DNA of 64,000 nt, from positions 183,774 to 247,773 of the forward strand of contig SKCR01018437.1 in assembly GCA_019454045.1 (NCBI GenBank). The letters run 5' to 3'. A program made the translations under genes and the position numbers. The notes under the pieces are model-generated. The model did not search any database. It worked only from the letters and a program-made list of their open reading frames with translations, and was not told where the DNA came from. How positions within the stretch are numbered: the stretch's first letter is position 1; each line of letters begins with the position of its first letter. This stretch comes from Zanthoxylum bungeanum. Lineage: Eukaryota; Streptophyta; Magnoliopsida; Sapindales; Rutaceae. This document shows, piece after piece, positions 56,151 through 64,000 of the stretch.

Positions 56151-57298
56151 GTGTTAGGTTGTTATTTTCTTGGATCGGGTATTTTATGGGAATCTATGAG
56201 GTCTTGGATTTCATGCCTGAGGCGGGTGCAGTTGTCGGTGTCATGGCCATGTAGCTGGTGGAAGTGACAATAAAGGTTCACATTTATGTATGGCGGTGGG
56301 GGTGTGGAAGTGGTTTGCCTTCTAAGGGTTTCAAGAGTCCTTGTCCCTGCAACTTTTCAAACACCTTCGACAAAGGTCTACCAAGGTTGGAGAATTGCCT
56401 GTTTCTGATGGCAGCGACTTCGACAGTGGTGGGCTTGGTTTCGGAGGGCCCCCCAAAAGCTCTCTTATTCTGGCTATAAAACTTTATGCTCTCAGCCTCT
56501 TCCTCCTCAATATCCATAACAGTCTCCCTCAACTATCGAAAATCTGCAATCATCGAAGTCATTCTCCTTAGCTTACCATAAATTGAGGGCTTAATACCAT
56601 TGATAATCATCTTGATCTGGTCCTTCTCCGAGGGTCGAGTTTGCATCTTTAACAGTTGACCTCTCCAGCGGTCTATATACTCCTTGAAGCTCTCCTCCGG
56701 CTTTTGCTTAGTGTTCTCCAAATCTCGGAGTGACAAGTCAATTTCTAAGTCTGTAACATACTGCTTCAGAAAAGCATCAGCTAGTTCCCTCCAATCTTCT
56801 TAACCTTCTTCTCAAGGCTATGATACCAAACCACAGGTGCCCCCTCGAGTGACATCCCAAACATCTTTGGACTTGGCGCTGTGATAGGCCCATGAACTCA
56901 TGACTGAGACATATTGCTGCAGATGGACTCTCGGGTCTCCATTCCCATTAAACTTGGCCATGTCGGGAATTTTAAACTGAGCTGGCAGCTGTTCTCCAAG
57001 GTCATTGCCTCATAATCTAACAACTCTTCATGTTTACCCTCATTTTGCGGGTAACTGTTTCAACCTGATCCCGAAGCTTCTGAAATTCTGCCTGAGACCC
57101 AATCACTCTGCCTGTTGCATACTCTGCCATGTCGTCATCAAAAGTGGGGGTATCATCCTCCAACCCATTCGGAGGCTCCTCGCGCCTCACATTTTCAGAA
57201 CTTCCCCCAGCACGAGGTACAGCCATATTAGACATGGCAGCAGTTAAAGCTTGCAGTTGTTCAGTCATTTTGGCGAAACCAATTTCCAATTGATCCAC
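56151..57298 (-). pseudogene. Element G gag
   Basis: The minus-strand N-terminal frame 57298-57017 is MDQLEIGFAKMTEQLQALTA with a coiled-coil-like start. After a frameshifted stretch (57016-56800, with LEGAPVVWYHSL) the core reads ELADAFLKQYVTDLEIDLSL, TKQKPEESFKEYIDRWR and MIINGIKPSIYGKLRRMTSM, a Ty3/gypsy gag (Retrotrans_gag) signature. Further on, KPLEGKPLPHPHRH is followed, one frame over, by YCHFHQLHGHDTDNCTRLRH, the CxFH...GHxTxxC motif of Tat/Ogre gag. At least three frameshifts separate these pieces. Confidence 0.86.
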
Positions 57299-58462
57299 CC
57301 GAGATATTTCGTTTCTGATCCACTCATATTTGTTATTGGCCTCTTGGTGTGTCTTCCCTCTTTCCTAACCCAACGGGAATCTATGATGTCTTTTGGGACA
57401 TAGAGGGTGTTAACAGGATGTATGTATGAGGTGCATGAGATGCATGTAACATATAGAACATACTAAATCAATTAAAATTTTCAAATAAATCGGCCCATTA
57501 TCATTTTAGAAGCTTTTGGGCTAACTGTCATAGGAGTGAACTCGTCCCAGTTTAAATGGCCCAACAAGTTCACATCTCATTACAAGAAGTCCAACCGTAT
57601 CCAAATGATAATGTTCCAAACACAAGCACAAAATGGCCCATCAATATTTAGAAGCCTTTGGCCCAATCGTCATAAGATACGTTCTTGTCCCAGTTTAAAT
57701 GGCCCAACAAGCCCACATCCCATGACAAATGGCCCAAATAGATCCAAACGACGATGTTCCCAAACACAAGCATAAAAGAAAGGTAATGCAAACATAAAAT
57801 AATAATTTCTATAGTGGCCCATCGACATTTCAGAAGCTTTTGGCCCAATTGTCATAGGATACGAACTCGTCCCAGTTTAAATGGCCCAACAAGTTCGTAT
57901 TTCTGACAAGAAGTCCAACTGCATCCAAATGAGGATGGCCCACAAACACGAGGAAATAGTTACTAGGTCATACAACACCGGTCTATGTGGGTTCGCAAGG
58001 TGTAGACAAAGGCTCTCACCGGCGAAGGATGGCCCACAACTAGGTCTCCCCTACTCAAGGGTTCGAGTGACCAAGTGAGCGCACCCTTTTTTATACACTA
58101 AGTACGTGCCAACGAGCTATGGTGTGTGACTGACTGTCAAATGGACTTCCCGATGTAGATTCCTTAGAGGGAGGGTGGAGCGAGGCTCACTTAAGTACCC
58201 AAGCCTCTTAGGCTCTTATCGCTTGGTGACAGGAATAAACAACAAGTCCTCCAAATTAGTCCATCACAATAGGCTACAAGTAGATGGCTATCTAGGTGCC
58301 TTCACAGCTTTTCCTTCTAGAAAGGTAGTGAGTGAAGGAAGACACCAAACCATTACCAGCCTCAAAATGCCTTTGATTAAACCCCTTTTAACCCACTGTA
58401 GACACGGTCAATTAATGCACAAATCATAATATTACAAGACAGTATTTCGGGGCCGATTCTCT
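57299..58462 (-). other. Element G leader with imperfect tandem repeats
   Basis: A unit including GTCCCAGTTTAAATGGCCCA recurs at 57544, 57687 and 57869 (spacing 143 and 182 bp). Frames at 57536-58429 carry no motif. Nothing else recognised. Confidence 0.7.
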
Positions 58463-58481
58463 ATCCCCAGTGGAGTCGCCA
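58463..58481 (-). other. Element G primer-binding site (Arg tRNA)
   Basis: The minus strand reads TGGCGACTCCACTGGGGAT, complementary to the 3' end of plant tRNA-Arg(ACG) with a single mismatch, three bases after the LTR. Arg-tRNA priming is known for Ogre and other Tat-lineage elements. Confidence 0.85.
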
Positions 58482-58484
58482 GAC

Positions 58485-61400
58485 TGTGGGACACAGAAAC
58501 TGGGCGACGCATGCTGTCCCGGGCTCGCGGCCCGGTTGGGAGTACGGAGTAGCCCGCGGGGGGACTAAACCGGAGAATAATGGAGTCGCCACCCGGTGTG
58601 AACCGGGACAAAGATTTAAGGCCGCACTCACCCCTCGCAAGGGAATACCTCAAACCGTTGGGTTCGGAATGGTCCCTTACTTATGCCACTTGTAATAAAA
58701 TGATTTGTGCAATAATCTTACCAAGCCTAAGCAACATATTTCCAAGGATAATTTACTCATGAGTTGGCATGCATAGGTACAAAGCTCATATTTAAGTTTA
58801 CATATAACACATTTTTCATGTTTGCATACAACCTATTTGTATATAATTTATGTCTGAATTCATGCATGAAGATTTATTGACATACGGAAGACATACAATC
58901 TCACATAGGTAGGCACAGAAGCGCAAACACATAGCATTCATACAAGCATGCATATTAGGGAAAGACACTTAAGCGCATAATAGAAATAGATAACTAAAGA
59001 GGTAATACAAATGTATAAGGTAAAAAGAGATAATTATATGCTAAGATAGACATGTCGTGATGTGATGCAGGAGACCTGTTTATCGTGGGCGTTCGTGCGG
59101 CATTCGTATACACGTTCGAACGGTAAACAGAAGGTTCGCGTTTGTATAGTGTTTGATAACGCGTTCGAACGGGCAGACAGAAAACATACGTTCGTGCGGC
59201 GTTCCGAAACGCTTTGAACGGGGTTACAGCAGTGACCTCCAAAATTCAGTAAACAACATGACACATACATGAACGGATGAATAGATGACACCTAATAAAT
59301 AATAACGGGCTAAAAGCGCGGCAAAGCATCGTGGTAAAGGATTTAAACCTCTCAAAATAAAGGACCTTTAATCGCACTTACTAAGCCCATGCGCAATCAA
59401 CACAATACATATATAAAAAGTAAAGACAATGATATCGGACTTCGTATACCCGATTGAACACATCTCCATTCAACCGAATATACATCAACCGGCACGGCAA
59501 AGCATCGTGGTAAAGGGTTTTAACCCCTCAAAACAGGGGACCTTTAATCCAACTTACTAAGCCCATGCGCTCGATCACATCATTACATATAAAAATAAAG
59601 ACAATAATATTGCTTCGTATACCCGATTGAACACATCTTACATTCAACCGAATATACATCAATCGGCGCGGCAAAGCATCATGGTAAAGGATTTTAACCC
59701 CTCAAAATAGGGGACCTTTAATCCAACTTACTAAGCCCATGCGCTCGATCACATCATCACATAAAAAATAACATGCGGAAATCAAGTAACGAATAATAAA
59801 CAAATTAAAACAACATAAAACGAAATATGTGCCGTTTACTCAAGTGGTACGTGGAGTTGTATCCCGAGTACAGATCATACTACCATCCATTCGGAATCGG
59901 CTATGAAATTTATGTCCGGGTTTCCATCCTATATACCCCAAGAGGCGACACATTTTCCGTTTTACTCAAGGGCCACAACATACATCATTCCACAATACAT
60001 GCATTTACTATCTATTCAAGGTCCACATCATGCATCAATAAACTCTCATGCGATAAAAATGAATAAAACAATAAAAAAAAATAGATGGAAATAATAGGAA
60101 AAATACCCTCAGGTCTAACCTTTTATGTCGACTTTCAGACTCGCGTTTCACGGCCGTTGGAAGGGCTATCACTCCGCAACTCTTCTGGTTCACTGGATTA
60201 ACGTCTTAGCTCGCTGTTTTGCTGTTTTGGTTGTTATTTTCACTCCGTTTTACTGATGTTTTCTCTGTATTTTCTGGTCACTGTTCAGTTGTGTTAGTGG
60301 ACTGTTTTGACTCGATTTTCGGACAGTTTTCGGAGGCGTTTTCGTTACTGTTTTGGGCGATTTCTGGACTGTTTTTAAGTGCAGTTTTGGGACAATGCTG
60401 AACAGTTTCAGGCTTATTTTCACGGCTTATTGGGGGTGTTTTACGTGTGACTTTTGTGCGACAATGGAGGCTTGCTGGATGGGTGCTATGGCGTGAATAA
60501 GGGGCAGTTTGAAGGGGCTGTAGTTCTCGGTTATTCAAGTTAGTGGCTAGTGGGGGTGCTTTGTGTGTTGGCTGTGTGAAGGGGCGTGAGCATGAAGAGG
60601 CTATTTGGCTTTGTGCGTGAGGCAGTGGCAAGGGGCGTGATAATGTGATGTTTAAGTTTGTGGCTGAAAGTCTGGTGCGTGAAGATTTGATGGGCTGTGT
60701 GTGTAGCCTTATTGCCGAGTCTGTGTGTGAGTGTTTTTTACGAGGAGTGAGGGCTGTTGTGTGATTAAGGAGTGCGAAGTGTGGAGTTTGAAGGCTGGGA
60801 AGTGATGGGCAGATGGCGTGGGTTCAGACAGCAACGTGAGTGGGGTGCAGGTGTGTTGCTACGTTGAATTGGTGAATATTTGTGGCTTCAATCGTGGGGT
60901 CTGTGTGTGCAGGTTTTGATGAGAGATTCAGGGCCGAGACAGTGTTTGGTTTAGGGTTGTTTAAATAGACAAGGGCTAAGGCTTCTCCTTGTCTCACAAG
61001 GAATGGATTTTGGCATTAAAGAGAGGATTTGATTTGGTGTTGGATAAGGAAATCAATGGATTGAGGGGGGACAAATTTTGGTGAATTAGGAAGGTTGAAT
61101 ATTTGATTGGCTTGGTTTAGGAATACAATTTGTTAGATTAGAAGTCAATATTTTTAATTGGTTATGATTGATTTTAATTAGGCATCATATTTTTTTTTAT
61201 TTAGTATATAATATTTTAAGTTAGGAAGTTACAATATTTTAATTTGGTATAATTATATTTTATGTCTTATTTAATTTGGTATATCAATTAATTAATATTT
61301 TATTTAGTTAATGTTTAATTTAATTAATATTTGATTTAATTTGGATGTAATTTAGGGTGATATGGGCGTGTGGGCCTCTCTTGGTGGGCTAGGTGTTGTG

Positions 61401-61660
61401 TTGGTTTGGTGAGTGGGCTTAGGTGGGTGGCAAGGGTTTTGGGCCAAGGTTAAAAGGTTTGCGGGTTTTTTTTTTTGGGGCCAAAGGTGCTCTAAACGGA
61501 GGTCCAACAAGTGAGCTTGACGCTAAACAAGTGAATAAGGATCTAACGAAATACCGATTCCCTTCCGACAACCGTTTCCCGCAATATCCTTAACTAAAAA
61601 GGTAGTGCCTCCAACTGAGACTCATCATCGGGTTTCACATGCAAAAATGCAATGCCTACA
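58485..61660 (-). repeat. Element G 5' LTR (right)
   Basis: 3176 bp, nearly identical to the left LTR apart from one missing copy of the 175-bp unit and small indels. Primer-site-like word at 58581-58591; TATTTAAA box at 60960-60967 (minus). Followed by ACTAC. Confidence 0.92.
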
Positions 61661-61665
61661 ACTAC

Positions 61666-62602
61666 AAAATTAAATCCAATTCAATTTGTATTTAATATTA
61701 ATTCGCTATTTAATTCCAAATTAAATACTACACTTTATTAATGAACTTTTACGATTTAAATTCCAAATTTAATCGTTACGGGTCTCAAAGCCCGATTAAT
61801 ATCCAATATTAATTAATTAAAGTCCAATGGGTTTTTAATTAATTTCTTTATGGCGTGGACTTTTAGTCAGCTTGGGTCAAACCCAATAACCAAAGCCCAA
61901 TCAAGGAATGACCCCATAAGCCTAGAAATCAATTTAGGCCCAATTAAATTTCAAATGTCCATTAGTCGCATTTGGGCTTTATGGAAGCGGTTTTGGGCCT
62001 AATTGGATCCAACCAATTTTGCCTAAACCTAACTTGGTACAACCAAGCCCAATTAGCCCATTTACAACATTAAAAGTCCAATTTCCAAAATTAGGCCCAA
62101 TATAATTAAATTCCAAATTCCAAATTCCCAATTTAATTACCAAAGTGTATAGCATTATTAATTACCCAAATCAATATTTCCAAAACATCAAATTAGCCTA
62201 ATTAATCATGTTCATCATCATTAAATCATGTCCAACAAAATTTAACAAAAAATCAAACCCAATACATGTTTTATATGTCTCGGCCAAGGAGGGGATTTTA
62301 TGTCCAAATCAAATCCAATCCAACTAAATTCAATTCAACATTAAATCAACATTCCCAATTGATTTCCAACACATCCAATGATCAAAAATAAAAAATCCAG
62401 ACATTATGGTTCATGTGGTATTTGGCCAAGCATACCAAAATTGGGGAAAATTGTTCCAAACAAAATTTCTTGAAATTGATCAAATCAAACTTCAATTAAA
62501 CATGTATTAAGCATACTCAAACATCCAATTTAATCAAATCATGCTCAAATACATTTTACCCATTTTAACCCTAATATATTTTCATGCTCAACCTTGCTCA
62601 TA
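61666..62602 (-). other. Element J leader, right part
   Basis: AT-rich leader resumes after G and matches the C leader around 17000-17850 (GGCCCAATTAAA-type words). No gene. Confidence 0.7.
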
Positions 62603-62609
62603 GATACCA
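62598..62609 (-). other. Element J primer-binding site, degraded
   Basis: The minus strand reads TGGTATCTATGA, keeping only the first seven bases of TGGTATCAGAGC next to the LTR start at 62611. Confidence 0.7.
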
Positions 62610-62610
62610 T

Positions 62611-64000
62611 TGTTGGAATTTTCTAAGCATCCCAAGATCATTTCAAGCAATGAAAATAACATGTGAATACATTCAAGGAGTTGCGGAATACTCACAATGA
62701 TCGGTTGAGCGACGCGAATGAAGACAAAATCTGGTTTATGCCCTCTCCATGCTCTCGGCAGTGGGCTGATTTGGAGTCCCCATTTTCGGCTTCAATCTTC
62801 AAGAATCCAAGCTCCAAGCTTTCGAATGGTATTCCAAGCTTCCGGGTGGGTTTCCCTATCACCTTCGTATGTCTCCTAGAGTGTGCTAGCACTTTGATTT
62901 TGCAACAAAATCACTCATTTGCTTCTCCATTTTCACGACAAAAACAGAACCAGTGAATCCAAGGCCGAGAGAGAGAGAGCAAATTTGGCTCCCAAAAACG
63001 TGAGAAGAGAGAGAGAATTGAAGTGATATTTTGGTATTTGATTTAGTGTATCTAATACACCTTTTTCAATTTCAAAAAATCAAATAAAATTGATTTATCA
63101 AATACAAAAAAGTCAAGCCATTAAAGGCTTCAACCACTTCCATCAATCCCATCAATCATGAATAGTGACTTGCGTCAATCACTCAAAGTGAAAGACACTT
63201 ATCACTTGATTGATGAATGATGTGACGCTAGATGCGACTAGCGATTTGACGCTTGATTTGACTTGCGTGCCGCACTCGAATTCGAAATGCGAATGCGCTC
63301 GCAAACAATCACGGGCTCGGGTTCGCTAATTCCAAATTAACGAATTTTCTGTTGCGACGTAATTAAATGATTATGCCTAGCGAAATCACTATCCACGTCG
63401 CTAACGAATTAATTCTAAATTAATTCGTTCGCCCGAGTTAAAATCTAATTTTAATTTCGCGTCGAAATCCAATTTCGTTTAATATATCGAATATATTAAT
63501 TAATCGATTAATTCCAAATTAATCGTTATCTCTCTTTAAATGATATTTTATCCCAGATAAAATATCTCCGTAATTAATCCCAGATTAATTTTCTCTCGCA
63601 TCTAATTAATCCCAGATTAATTAAAAGTGTGAGTCATACGTCATCGGTGAATCTTCGGGAAGTGACCCATAAGATCCCCGGATATGTTGGCAGTAAATTC
63701 GGTCGTCGGACTATCCGAACACGTAAGTACCTAGTACTATGTTTATACCGATTTACAAGACAAGGTTGGCTTCTAGCAAAGCGCCATGCCTACCCAATTC
63801 TCCAGAAATATGCTTACATGAATAAGCGATCTATATCAGGCGTAGTATATGTAGTATTGTGTATGTCGATCCAGTATCAGATGTTCACATGCTAGGCCTG
63901 GGGCTGGAATTGTGTCTGCCCCGTACGAAGCACATATCGGATTTCTGGTGACTAGTCTCTATAATCGGATATACATGACCTAGTCATAATATCCCGATAG
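62611..64000 (-). repeat. Element J 5' LTR (right), truncated by the window
   Basis: Matches 44376-45780 closely, including hairpin units at about 63575-63625. A shorter GA run (62968-62980) replaces the long (GA)n of the left LTR. Confidence 0.9.

Larger units (their letters stand above)
51028..61660 (-). mobile_element. Element G: complete gag-only Ty3/gypsy (Tat/Ogre-like) retrotransposon
   Basis: 10,633 bp with LTRs of 3355 and 3176 bp, perfect ACTAC duplications (51023-51027 and 61661-61665), an Arg-tRNA primer site, a gag remnant and a G-rich polypurine tract. No protease, RT, RNase H or integrase is visible in the 4.1-kb interior. This fits non-autonomous gag-only elements (sometimes called TR-GAG). 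Tat/Ogre affinity is inferred from the Arg-tRNA primer site, gag style, long LTRs and tandem repeats before the polypurine tract. The two LTRs differ by only a few bases in the first 540 bp I compared, so it is one of the youngest insertions here. Confidence 0.92.
44376..64000 (-). mobile_element. Element J: Ty1/copia retrotransposon carrying gypsy element G, right end outside the window
   Basis: The left LTR (44376-46449) and the start of the right LTR (62611 on) flank a minus-strand internal region, split by G (51028-61660). The two LTRs show about nine differences in the first 345 bp compared, so J is fairly young, yet its coding region is far more decayed than its LTR divergence suggests. 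It shares lesions with A and C. Confidence 0.9.

Overview
The window is nuclear DNA of a flowering plant, probably a dicot, and looks like gene-poor, transposon-rich heterochromatin. I found no intact host gene. The evidence is Ty1/copia elements with initiator-Met tRNA primer sites, a Ty3/gypsy element of Tat/Ogre type with an Arg-tRNA primer site, a CACTA DNA transposon, and captured exons of a plant ataxin-2/CID-like gene. Species cannot be named from this sequence.

Nearly every base belongs to a stack of nested mobile elements, lettered here. (A) + strand copia, 1-8489, 5' part outside the window; its RT is split by a 4.9-kb CACTA element at 848-5788. (B) + strand copia, 8490-26762, also 5' truncated by the window; it carries A upstream, the complete minus-strand copia C (10067-21802), and a solo LTR, D (22612-24630). 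C has a gypsy-type solo LTR, K (19812-21487), in its 5' LTR. (E) minus-strand copia, 26763-32203, interrupted by B. (H) minus-strand copia remnant, 32204-40239, fused to E at a deletion scar and carrying a 3.6-kb gypsy solo LTR, F (33284-36896). (I) decayed + strand copia of another family, 40240-44375, cut by H on the left and J on the right. (J) minus-strand copia, 44376 to beyond the end, with the complete gag-only gypsy element G (51028-61660) in its leader. Matching target-site duplications (TSDs) were read directly for the CACTA (AAT), C (CATTG), K (AATAC), D (CCATC/TCATC), F (ACATG) and G (ACTAC).

Most polyproteins are broken by stops and frameshifts. The best-preserved pieces are the E gag reading frame (29320-29913) and the B RT/RNase H segment (21803-22586). 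C, J and A share the same net 2-nt deletion in RT although they sit at different sites, which suggests a defective subfamily copied by another element's machinery.

The most interesting signals are: repeated leader hairpins between primer site and gag in C, E and J, with a self-complementary loop and compensatory stem changes; the CACTA element carrying six phase-compatible exons that include a PAM2 motif; a solo LTR with an array of G-box and CCAAT elements ahead of a TATA box; about 177-bp tandem arrays inside the gypsy LTRs that vary in copy number; and a second primer-site-like sequence inside the gypsy U5.
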